A stretch of DNA of 64,000 bases. It comes from Polynucleobacter sp. AP-Sving-400A-A2 (GTDB taxonomy: Bacteria > Pseudomonadota > Gammaproteobacteria > Burkholderiales > Burkholderiaceae). Of this stretch, positions 57,276 to 64,000 are shown piece by piece. The stretch's first letter is position 1. The number at the start of each line of letters is the position of its first letter. The stretch lies in the NCBI RefSeq assembly GCF_018688155.1, contig NZ_CP061312.1, positions 868,001-932,000 of the forward strand. Reading direction: 5' to 3'. The position numbers and the translations under genes are program-made. The notes under the pieces were generated by a model that was given only the letters and a program-made list of their open reading frames with translations, was not told the origin of the DNA and ran no database searches.

Positions 57276-58073
57276 ATGTCAAAAATTACTGCACTATTTA
57301 CTGAGCTAAAAGCTAGCGGAAAAAAAGGTCTGATTCCTTTTATTACCGCTGGTGATCCTGATCCAAAACTCACTGTTGAATTAATGCACGCTTTAGTGCG
57401 TGGTGGTTCTAACGTCATTGAACTTGGTGTGCCATTCTCAGATCCAATGGCTGATGGACCAGTAATTCAACGCTCGTCTGAAAGAGCGCTCACTCAAGGT
57501 GTCACCTTGCATGGCTGCTTACAGATGGTGAAAGAGTTTCGTAAAACCGATGTAGATACACCAGTCGTTTTAATGGGCTATGCCAATCCAGTCGAACAGA
57601 TGGGAGCAGAGCGCTTTGCGTCGGAAGCTAAAGCTGCCGGGGTTGACGGTGTTCTGATCGTGGACTACCCTCCAGAAGAGTGCGTTGATTTTGCCGCCCA
57701 AATGAAGCTAGCCGGTGTTGATCCTATCTTTCTATTAGCACCCACCTCATCACCAGAGCGTATAAAAGATGCAGCCAAAATAGCTTCTGGTTATATCTAT
57801 TACGTTTCTATGCGGGGTGTAACAGGTGCATCTCATCTGAATACCCAAGATGTGGCCAGCATTATTCCTAAGATTCGTGAAGCTACGTCAATTCCGATCG
57901 CAGTAGGTTTTGGTATCAGTGACGCTGAAAGTGCCCGCGCCGTATCAAAAACAGCGGATGCAGTGGTGATTGGCAGCCGAATTATTCGTCTTTTGGAGGA
58001 TTCTGCCCCTGGCCAAGCGGTACAATCACTCGAAACCTTCATACGTGAGATTCGCGTTGCTTTAGATAGTTAA
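57276..58073 (+). CDS. trpA: Tryptophan synthase alpha chain
   Basis: A 265 aa TIM-barrel enzyme that cleaves indole-3-glycerol phosphate. [25 protein letters not shown] has the catalytic Glu49 and Asp60. [14 protein letters not shown] and [11 protein letters not shown] are typical. It lies 47 bp after trpB and 22 bp before accD. Confidence 0.97.
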   Translation: MSKITALFTELKASGKKGLIPFITAGDPDPKLTVELMHALVRGGSNVIELGVPFSDPMADGPVIQRSSERALTQGVTLHGCLQMVKEFRKTDVDTPVVLMGYANPVEQMGAERFASEAKAAGVDGVLIVDYPPEECVDFAAQMKLAGVDPIFLLAPTSSPERIKDAAKIASGYIYYVSMRGVTGASHLNTQDVASIIPKIREATSIPIAVGFGISDAESARAVSKTADAVVIGSRIIRLLEDSAPGQAVQSLETFIREIRVALDS

Positions 58074-58095
58074 TGTACTGGATAGTTAAAGACTG

Positions 58096-58983
58096 ATGAG
58101 CTGGATCGATAAATTACTACCCCCACAAATCCAACATACGGATCCTGCTAATCGCAAATCTGTCCCTGAGGGACTTTGGGTTAAGTGCCCCAGCTGTGAA
58201 ACCGTACTCTATAGCACTGATATCGAAGCAAATTTATCGGTTTGTCCAAAATGCAGTCACCACATGCGCATTGGCGCCCGCCAGCGCCTTGATAGTCTTT
58301 TGAACCCAAAAGGCCGCTATGAGATTGGTGCCGATATCTTTCCAATCGACCCACTCAAATTTAAAGATTCAAAAAAGTATCCCGATCGCCTTAAAGAGGC
58401 TAGCGATGCCTCCGGTGAATCCGAGGCCTTAATTGTTCTTGGTGGAAAGATTGAAAGCATTCCAGTGGTAGCTGCCTGTTTTGAATTCCAATACATGGGT
58501 GGTTCAATGGGTTCGGTTGTGGGTGAGCGTTTTGCTCGTGGCGTACAAGAGGCTATTGCCAAGAAGTGTGCTTTTATTTGCATTACCGCAACCGGTGGCG
58601 CGCGCATGCAAGAAAGTTTGTTATCCCTATTTCAGATGGCAAAGACAAACTCGATGCTGACTTTGCTTGCTAAAAAAGGTTTGCCTTACATCAGCGTCCT
58701 AACTGACCCAACAATGGGTGGAATTTCTGCTAGCTTCGCGTTTATGGGTGATGTTGTGATGGCCGAACCAAAAGCCTTAATTGGTTTTGCGGGCCCACGC
58801 GTGATTGAACAAACCGTTCGTGAAAAACTACCAGAAGGTTTTCAGCGTTCTGAGTTTTTGATGCAAAAGGGCGGCATCGACATGATCGTTGACCGTCGGC
58901 AGATGCGTGGTGAGATTGCCCGTTTATTGGCCTTGCTTCAGCAACTCCCCGAGCCTGCGATTGCGGGTAGCGCAGCTGTATAA
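58096..58983 (+). CDS. accD: Acetyl-CoA carboxylase carboxyltransferase, beta subunit
   Basis: A 295 aa subunit of the carboxyltransferase that makes malonyl-CoA with AccA. The N-terminal zinc ribbon is [28 protein letters not shown], and the crotonase fold follows with [21 protein letters not shown] and [33 protein letters not shown]. The trpA-accD-folC order is usual in beta- and gammaproteobacteria. Confidence 0.97.
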   Translation: MSWIDKLLPPQIQHTDPANRKSVPEGLWVKCPSCETVLYSTDIEANLSVCPKCSHHMRIGARQRLDSLLNPKGRYEIGADIFPIDPLKFKDSKKYPDRLKEASDASGESEALIVLGGKIESIPVVAACFEFQYMGGSMGSVVGERFARGVQEAIAKKCAFICITATGGARMQESLLSLFQMAKTNSMLTLLAKKGLPYISVLTDPTMGGISASFAFMGDVVMAEPKALIGFAGPRVIEQTVREKLPEGFQRSEFLMQKGGIDMIVDRRQMRGEIARLLALLQQLPEPAIAGSAAV

Positions 58984-58988
58984 AGCGC

Positions 58989-60314
58989 TTGAGTCTCGCC
59001 CTCCAAACCCCCGTCCTTTTTTCTAGCTTAACGGCTTGGCTTAGTCATCTCGAAACAGCTCACCCTGTTGGTATTGACATGGGTCTTGCTCGTATTAATC
59101 GGGTTAAAGATGCGCTAGGTCTTCACTTTGATTGTCCGGTTATTACCGTGGCTGGTACCAATGGCAAAGGTTCAACCTGCGCTTATCTTGAAAGTATTTT
59201 GCTGGCGTCTGGCTATAAGGTTGGTTGCCATATGTCTCCCCATTTACTTGTCTTTAATGAGCGTGCACGCGTCAACGGTGAGGAGGTTAAAGATGATCTT
59301 TTACTTGAGCATTTTGCAGCTGTTGAAAAAGCGCGCGTCAGCTTAGAGGATCCACCAACCCTAACGTATTTTGAATTCACCACCTTGGCTATCATGCATT
59401 TATTTTCTAAGGCAAACTTAGATGCAGTAGTGCTTGAGGTAGGTATGGGCGGTCGCTTGGATGCTGTCAATATTGTTGATACAGATTGCGCAATCGTTAC
59501 GAGTATTGACATTGACCATGCTGATTTTTTAGGTGGCACACGTGAGGCAATTGGTTTTGAAAAGGCTGGTATTTTCCGAGTCGGCGGTATTGCGGTCTGT
59601 GGTGACCCAGTGCCTCCACAATCTTTGATTGATCACGCAGAAAAACTCGGATGTGATTTATGGCTACAGGGACGTGACTACAACTTTCAAGGCGATAAGC
59701 AGCAGTGGGCTTGGGCAGGGCGTCAAAAACGCTTTAGTGGTTTAGGTTATCCTGCATTACGTGGTGCCAATCAGATTCTGAATGCATCTGCTGTGATAGC
59801 CGCATTGATGGCATTGCATCAGCGACTACCAGTTAGCGCACAGGATATTCGCAATGGCTTTGCTATGGTGCAGCTGCCAGGCCGTTTTCAGGTTCTACCA
59901 GGTCAACCAACCATCGTTTTGGATGTTGCCCACAACCCCCATGCGGCAGCAACCTTGGGGCAGGGTTTGGACAAGATGGGATATCACCCATATACGTATG
60001 CCATTTTTGGCGCAATGGCGGATAAGGATATTGCTGGGGTTATTAAGCCCCTGTTAAATAGTGTGGACTTCTGGTTTTGCACTGATTTACCAACTCCACG
60101 TGCCGCTGGTGCCGCAGCACTATCTGAGAAGCTGGTAGATCTGGGTGTATCCGTCAAAAATGGGGAAGATGGTGGTATTGAGTGCTTCCCAGATCCTGCT
60201 GCAGCGTATCAAAAAGCGCTTTCTATGGCCGGTGAGGGTGATAGAATTGTCATCTTTGGATCCTTCTATACCGTTGCCGGCGTAATGGCATATCGAAATA
60301 ACCAGGCCCATTGA
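58989..60314 (+). CDS. folC: Dihydrofolate/folylpolyglutamate synthase
   Basis: A 441 aa ATP-dependent ligase that makes dihydrofolate and adds glutamates to folates. The nucleotide loop is VAGTNGKGSTCAYLESILLASGYKVG, and the C-domain has LDVAHNPHAAATLGQGLDKM. The best start is a TTG at 58989, six bases after accD, because the first ATG is about 90 bases later and would remove the conserved N-terminal helix. Evidence for the TTG is context only. It is followed closely by the SPOR protein. Confidence 0.94.
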   Translation: MSLALQTPVLFSSLTAWLSHLETAHPVGIDMGLARINRVKDALGLHFDCPVITVAGTNGKGSTCAYLESILLASGYKVGCHMSPHLLVFNERARVNGEEVKDDLLLEHFAAVEKARVSLEDPPTLTYFEFTTLAIMHLFSKANLDAVVLEVGMGGRLDAVNIVDTDCAIVTSIDIDHADFLGGTREAIGFEKAGIFRVGGIAVCGDPVPPQSLIDHAEKLGCDLWLQGRDYNFQGDKQQWAWAGRQKRFSGLGYPALRGANQILNASAVIAALMALHQRLPVSAQDIRNGFAMVQLPGRFQVLPGQPTIVLDVAHNPHAAATLGQGLDKMGYHPYTYAIFGAMADKDIAGVIKPLLNSVDFWFCTDLPTPRAAGAAALSEKLVDLGVSVKNGEDGGIECFPDPAAAYQKALSMAGEGDRIVIFGSFYTVAGVMAYRNNQAH

Positions 60315-60317
60315 TCC

Positions 60318-61082
60318 ATGATTCGTTTACCGAAGCTTTTTAAGCGAAACCCTGAGACTGAAGACCTTGATCGGGCTTCGGTGAGGGGTCGTCGTACAGT
60401 CAATAAATTAGCCCCTCGTAGTTTTCAGCGTGCTCAAGAAAACGAAGAGCTAGCATTTACAGAAGATCCTGATCAGCAACGCGCACGTCATCGTCTGATT
60501 GGTGCGGCTGTCCTGGTTTTAATTGCAGTAGTTGGCCTCCCTCGTATTTTGGATAACAAGCCTAAGTCTGTGAATAACGATATTGCTGTCAATATTGTGA
60601 CTACCCTGCCTAGCCCTAATCTTGCAATGCCCGCAAATGATGAGAGAGCAAGTCCGGCTGCTGGAGTTGAGACACCAGCGAAAGAAAAAGCATCCACTCC
60701 ACCCAAAGAAGTTGTAAAGACACCATCTCCTGCAGGCAAAATAAATTCTATTAGTGGTTTGGCCGCTGGTGAAGAAGTGATTTCTGCACCAGAGGCAATC
60801 GCTAAATCAAAAACTGAAGAACTACCAAAAAAAGTCGGGCCTGGTAAGTACGTCATTCAGGTTGGTGCTTTTGCATCTGAAGAGCGGGCTAAGGGTTGGA
60901 TAGCGAAGATGAAAGATCAAAAGATTCCCAACTATGTTTTAAATAAAACCGGTGCTGACGGCGTAAAACTTTATGTATTAAGAGTCGGACCTTTTACCGA
61001 TAAAGACGCAGCAGAAACTGCTGAGAAAAAAGTTAAAGCTATGGGATTGTCTCCGAGGCTAGTTGAGGTAGAGGCCCCTTAA
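60318..61082 (+). CDS. SPOR-domain membrane protein (DedD-like)
   Basis: A 254 aa inner-membrane protein. A basic cytoplasmic N-terminus, one transmembrane helix near residues 56-75 (LIGAAVLVLIAVVGLPRIL), a Pro/Ala/Lys-rich linker (about 95-170) and a C-terminal SPOR domain (about 173-254, GKYVIQVGAFASEERAKGWI...). SPOR domains bind denuded septal peptidoglycan, so the protein probably acts at the division septum, like DedD. The stop codon overlaps the cvpA start by one base. Confidence 0.9.
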   Translation: MIRLPKLFKRNPETEDLDRASVRGRRTVNKLAPRSFQRAQENEELAFTEDPDQQRARHRLIGAAVLVLIAVVGLPRILDNKPKSVNNDIAVNIVTTLPSPNLAMPANDERASPAAGVETPAKEKASTPPKEVVKTPSPAGKINSISGLAAGEEVISAPEAIAKSKTEELPKKVGPGKYVIQVGAFASEERAKGWIAKMKDQKIPNYVLNKTGADGVKLYVLRVGPFTDKDAAETAEKKVKAMGLSPRLVEVEAP

Positions 61083-61648
61083 TGGAATATTTATCCACCC
61101 TGAAGTTAACCACGGTGGATTATTTCACCCTGGTAGTGCTCTTGGTTTCGGCATTGGTGGGGATTTCTCGTGGGCTTTTTAAAGAGGTATTAGCGCTGGC
61201 CTCTTGGTTTGTAGCCGCTTGGGTTGCTTATCACTATACCAACTACCTTTCTGTTGAATGGCTATCTACTTTTCACATGGATGAGCTGCTGAGTCTGGGT
61301 GTGAGCTTCCTCATTCTATTTATTCTTACTTTGATTGTTTGTGGTTTGATCGGTAATGTGATTCAGAAGATTATTTTGTCTGCTGGATTGAGCATGACAG
61401 ATCGATTTCTCGGTCTTGTTTTTGGCTTAGCGCGTGGCTGTGTAGTTGTAGTTGTGATGGCTACATTAGCGGCCTTGACTCCTATCCCCCAAAGTGTCGC
61501 TTGGCAGAAGGCAATTACCCGTCCAGCCATTGATATGGCAACTCATTTAATTAAAGGGTGGTTGCCTGCTGATTGGGCAAAGCAATTAGGTGATGCAATG
61601 CCTAAAATTACACCCACCATTACACCTTCATTAAAAATAGGGATCTAG
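61082..61648 (+). CDS. cvpA: CvpA family membrane protein
   Basis: A 188 aa inner-membrane protein with about four helices (near 14-32, 38-55, 72-95, 108-130). DYFTLVVLLVSALVGISRGLFKEVLALASW and the DRFLGLVFGLARGCVVVVVM block are family hallmarks. CvpA is linked to colicin V production and envelope stability in E. coli. It lies 1 base from the SPOR gene's stop and 4 bp before purF, as in most proteobacteria. Confidence 0.93.
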   Translation: MEYLSTLKLTTVDYFTLVVLLVSALVGISRGLFKEVLALASWFVAAWVAYHYTNYLSVEWLSTFHMDELLSLGVSFLILFILTLIVCGLIGNVIQKIILSAGLSMTDRFLGLVFGLARGCVVVVVMATLAALTPIPQSVAWQKAITRPAIDMATHLIKGWLPADWAKQLGDAMPKITPTITPSLKIGI

Positions 61649-61652
61649 GCTT

Positions 61653-63191
61653 ATGTGCGGCGTTGTCGGAACAGTTTCCCATTCCCCAGTAAATCAACTC
61701 ATTTATGACGCGTTGTTGTTACTCCAACATCGCGGTCAAGATGCCGCCGGTATGGCAACGATGAACGGTAATTCATTCACGATGCATAAAGCTAATGGTC
61801 TTGTGCGAGATGTATTTAGAACACGTAATATGCGAAGTCTGGTAGGTAGCGCTGGCATTGGTCAGGTTCGTTATCCAACTGCTGGCTCTGCAAGTAGTGA
61901 GGAAGAGGCCCAGCCATTTTATGTCAGCGCTCCTTACGGTATTATTTTGGCCCACAATGGCAATCTCACTAATGCGGCTAGCCTGCGTGTAGAGATGGCT
62001 TATCGTGATCGTCGCCATATTAATACTAGTTCAGATACAGAGGTGTTATTGAACGTATTGGCTGATGAACTTCAAAAAGAAACCAATAGCGCAGCATTAG
62101 ATGAGGGCGCTATGTTTAACGCCGTTACACAAGTAACTAAGCGTGTTAAGGGTTCTTATGCGGTTGTTTCTTTAATTGCGGGTTATGGCTTATTAGCATT
62201 TCGTGATCCTTTTGGAATTCGTCCTCTCTGTATTGGGCGCATGGATACACCGAAGGGTCCAGAGTGGATGATTGCTTCTGAATCGGTTGCGCTCGATGGC
62301 TTAGGTTTTACCTTTGTACGTGATGTCAATCCTGGTGAAGCAATTTATATTGATTTAGATGGTAATTTCACCTCACGTCAGTGTGTTGCTGATGCAGTCC
62401 TGACACCTTGCATTTTTGAATATGTCTACATGGCTCGCCCAGACTCTACGATTGATGGCGTGACTGTGTATAACGTGCGGATGCGCATGGGTGACTACCT
62501 TGCCGAAAAGATCCGTAAAGAGACTATTCCAGGTGAGATTGATGTTGTGATGCCGATTCCTGACTCAAGTCGTCCAGCCGCAATGCAGGTTGCTAAACGT
62601 CTAGGCGTAGATTACCGTGAAGGATTCTTTAAGAATCGCTATATCGGTAGAACCTTCATCATGCCGGGCCAGGCTGTTCGTAAAAAATCAGTCCGCCAAA
62701 AACTCAATGCCATGCGCATTGAGTTCAAAGATAAGACCGTTCTCATTGTGGATGACTCTATTGTTCGGGGCACTACCTCATTTGAGATTGTGCAGATGGC
62801 ACGAGAGTCCGGTGCAAAGAAAGTGATTTTCGCTTCTGCTGCACCGCCCGTGCGTTTTCCTAATGTGTATGGCATCGATATGCCAACGCGCAGTGAGTTG
62901 GTTGCTTACGGCCGCACTGATGAAGAGATTAATAAGATGATTGGTGCAGACCAATTAATTTACCAAAGCGTCGAAGATATGAAGCAGGCCGTGAAAGATA
63001 TCAACCCTGATATCCAGAACTTTGAGGCATCTTGTTTTGATGGCCATTATGTTACCGGCGATATCAATGAATCGTATTTAGATGCTCTAGAGGCAGCTCG
63101 TAATACCTCCGAGGCCAAAGCTGACCGCCAACGCGATTCTAGTGACTTTGCCCGTTCGCAGCTGCATTTGCACTTGGCTACAGAAGACTAA
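61653..63191 (+). CDS. purF: Amidophosphoribosyltransferase
   Basis: A 512 aa first enzyme of purine synthesis that makes phosphoribosylamine from PRPP and glutamine. MCGVVGTVSHSPVNQLIYDA exposes the catalytic Cys2 after Met removal. LQHRGQDAAGM belongs to the glutaminase domain, PIPDSSRPAA and LIVDDSIVRGTTSFEI to the PRPP site. It follows cvpA in the standard order. Confidence 0.97.
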   Translation: MCGVVGTVSHSPVNQLIYDALLLLQHRGQDAAGMATMNGNSFTMHKANGLVRDVFRTRNMRSLVGSAGIGQVRYPTAGSASSEEEAQPFYVSAPYGIILAHNGNLTNAASLRVEMAYRDRRHINTSSDTEVLLNVLADELQKETNSAALDEGAMFNAVTQVTKRVKGSYAVVSLIAGYGLLAFRDPFGIRPLCIGRMDTPKGPEWMIASESVALDGLGFTFVRDVNPGEAIYIDLDGNFTSRQCVADAVLTPCIFEYVYMARPDSTIDGVTVYNVRMRMGDYLAEKIRKETIPGEIDVVMPIPDSSRPAAMQVAKRLGVDYREGFFKNRYIGRTFIMPGQAVRKKSVRQKLNAMRIEFKDKTVLIVDDSIVRGTTSFEIVQMARESGAKKVIFASAAPPVRFPNVYGIDMPTRSELVAYGRTDEEINKMIGADQLIYQSVEDMKQAVKDINPDIQNFEASCFDGHYVTGDINESYLDALEAARNTSEAKADRQRDSSDFARSQLHLHLATED

Positions 63192-63209
63192 AAACAACGA
63201 TTGAGTTCG

Positions 63210-63227
63210 TCAGACATGTGTGTCTGA
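63210..63227. promoter_or_regulatory. Perfect 7-bp dyad between purF and metZ
   Basis: TCAGACA and TGTCTGA flank TGTG, 34 bp before the metZ start. No T-tract follows, so it is not a convincing terminator; an operator or mRNA hairpin is possible. It lies in the only non-coding gap (69 bp) between the two genes. Confidence 0.3.
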
Positions 63228-63260
63228 GGCAATTCTGTAATTCGGTGTCAAAATAGCGGT

Positions 63261-64000
63261 ATGAAGAGTAAAACTATCCGTAAAAAACCTGATTTCTCCA
63301 AGCTTGCGCTTGAAACCTTAGCAGTTCGTGCTGGAACACGTCGCACTGCTGAATATCAAGAGCACTCCGAGGCTATGTTCCTTACTTCTAGCTTTTGCTT
63401 TGATAGTGCTGAACTTGCAGCTGATGGCTTTGCACATGCAGATCAAGGCTTTATTTATTCTCGCTTTACTAATCCCACTGTGAGCATGTTCCAAGATCGA
63501 TTGGCTGCACTAGAGGGTGGCGAGGCTTGCATTGCAACTTCATCTGGTATGGCTGCTATTTTGACAATGGCAATGTCGCATCTCCAGACGGGAGATCACG
63601 TTGTTTGTTCTCGCTCAGTGTTTGGTGCCACCATCCAATTATTTAGCAATATTCTAGGTCGCTTTGGCATTACAACAACCTATGTTGATTTATCAGATAC
63701 CAAGGCTTGGCAGGGTGCCGTCCAAGCAAATACCAAAATGTTTTACTTGGAAACGCCATCCAATCCCTTAACGGAGATTGCCGATATCAAGGCTATCTCC
63801 AAGATAGCAAAGAAAGCTAAGGCGCTATTTGCTGTTGATAACTGTTTTTGTACGCCAGCGTTACAAAAACCACTTGCATTAGGTGCTGACGTAATTATCC
63901 ATTCAGCGACCAAATACTTGGATGGCCAGGGTCGCGTAGTGGGTGGCGCGATTGTGGGTAGCAAGGATTTCATTATGGGTAAAGTGTTTCCCTTTGTACG
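63261..64000 (+). CDS. metZ: O-succinylhomoserine sulfhydrylase, 5' part (cut by window edge)
   Basis: The first 246 residues of a PLP enzyme that makes homocysteine from O-succinylhomoserine and sulfide. SRFTNPTVSMFQDRLAALEGGEACIATSSGMAAI, YLETPSNPLTEIADI and SATKYLDGQGRVVGG (Lys218 is the PLP Lys) are clear Cys/Met-metabolism features; the last block is typical of MetZ rather than MetB or MetC. The remainder of the gene is beyond the window. Confidence 0.92.
   Translation, partial: MKSKTIRKKPDFSKLALETLAVRAGTRRTAEYQEHSEAMFLTSSFCFDSAELAADGFAHADQGFIYSRFTNPTVSMFQDRLAALEGGEACIATSSGMAAILTMAMSHLQTGDHVVCSRSVFGATIQLFSNILGRFGITTTYVDLSDTKAWQGAVQANTKMFYLETPSNPLTEIADIKAISKIAKKAKALFAVDNCFCTPALQKPLALGADVIIHSATKYLDGQGRVVGGAIVGSKDFIMGKVFPFV

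Noticed and set aside
1-64000. Mobile element, CRISPR, defence island or phage region
   Set aside because: No transposase, integrase, repeat array, tRNA-linked insertion or atypical composition block was seen; the gene order is conserved housekeeping.

Overview
The window is 64 kb of ordinary chromosomal core genome from a betaproteobacterium of the order Burkholderiales. The protein set, moderate GC content and gene order fit the family Burkholderiaceae and most resemble Polynucleobacter. That genus call is recognition from memory, not a database match. Signs include a lipoyl-fused dihydrolipoamide dehydrogenase, DUF2863, DUF3429, EI24, a phasin, the mdh/gntR-sdhCDABE-gltA block and the asd-fimV-truA-trpFBA-accD-folC-SPOR-cvpA-purF-metZ block. 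Genes are packed with short gaps and many ATGA-type overlaps, and no gene-free stretch exceeds 300 bases. I saw no tRNA, rRNA, insertion sequence, prophage, CRISPR array or other mobile element.

Layout: (1) 1-6867 holds the 5' part of ETF-quinone oxidoreductase (minus), then scoAB for ketone-body CoA transfer, then a tight run of a YVTN beta-propeller protein, a NodB-type deacetylase, a sterol-desaturase-family membrane oxidase, an EI24 membrane protein and a molybdopterin-binding-domain protein. (2) 6868-11914 is a nitrogen-control block, glnA-ntrB-ntrC-xthA, with two NtrC-type dyads and a -24/-12 element in front of glnA. (3) 11932-18175 (minus) has oligopeptidase A, folD and a PAS histidine kinase with a LuxR/FixJ-type regulator, divergent from (4) the pyruvate dehydrogenase operon aceE-aceF-lpdA (18379-24213). 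(5) 24310-27083 has a phasin, an EamA transporter and a PBP7-type endopeptidase. (6) 27112-38914 is a 13-gene minus-strand run: IclR regulator, pyrD, the N-degron transferases bpt and aat, NUDIX, pabBC fusion, periplasmic cyclophilin, HCCA isomerase, rarA, DUF3429, 3-hydroxybutyryl-CoA dehydrogenase, GST and an aminotransferase. (7) 38983-43329 has yaaA, DUF2863, a small secreted protein, mdh and a divergent GntR regulator. (8) 43471-48447 is sdhCDAB-sdhE-gltA. (9) 48468-64000 is leuC, an entericidin-like lipoprotein, leuDB, asd, fimV, truA, trpFBA, accD, folC, a SPOR protein, cvpA, purF and the start of metZ.

Together the genes convert pyruvate to acetyl-CoA, run part of the TCA cycle, handle ketone-body and PHB-type intermediates, assimilate ammonium and make Leu, Trp, Met, folate, purines and fatty acids. 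The window looks like conserved housekeeping DNA and I found no convincing new system. The observations most worth checking are small: an intrinsic-terminator structure inside the start of ntrB; a Thr-to-Pro change in the GAFTGA loop of NtrC; a long near-perfect inverted repeat between the histidine kinase and aceE; clustered GntR-type dyads between mdh and gntR; and an atypical NodB motif in a deacetylase of unknown substrate.
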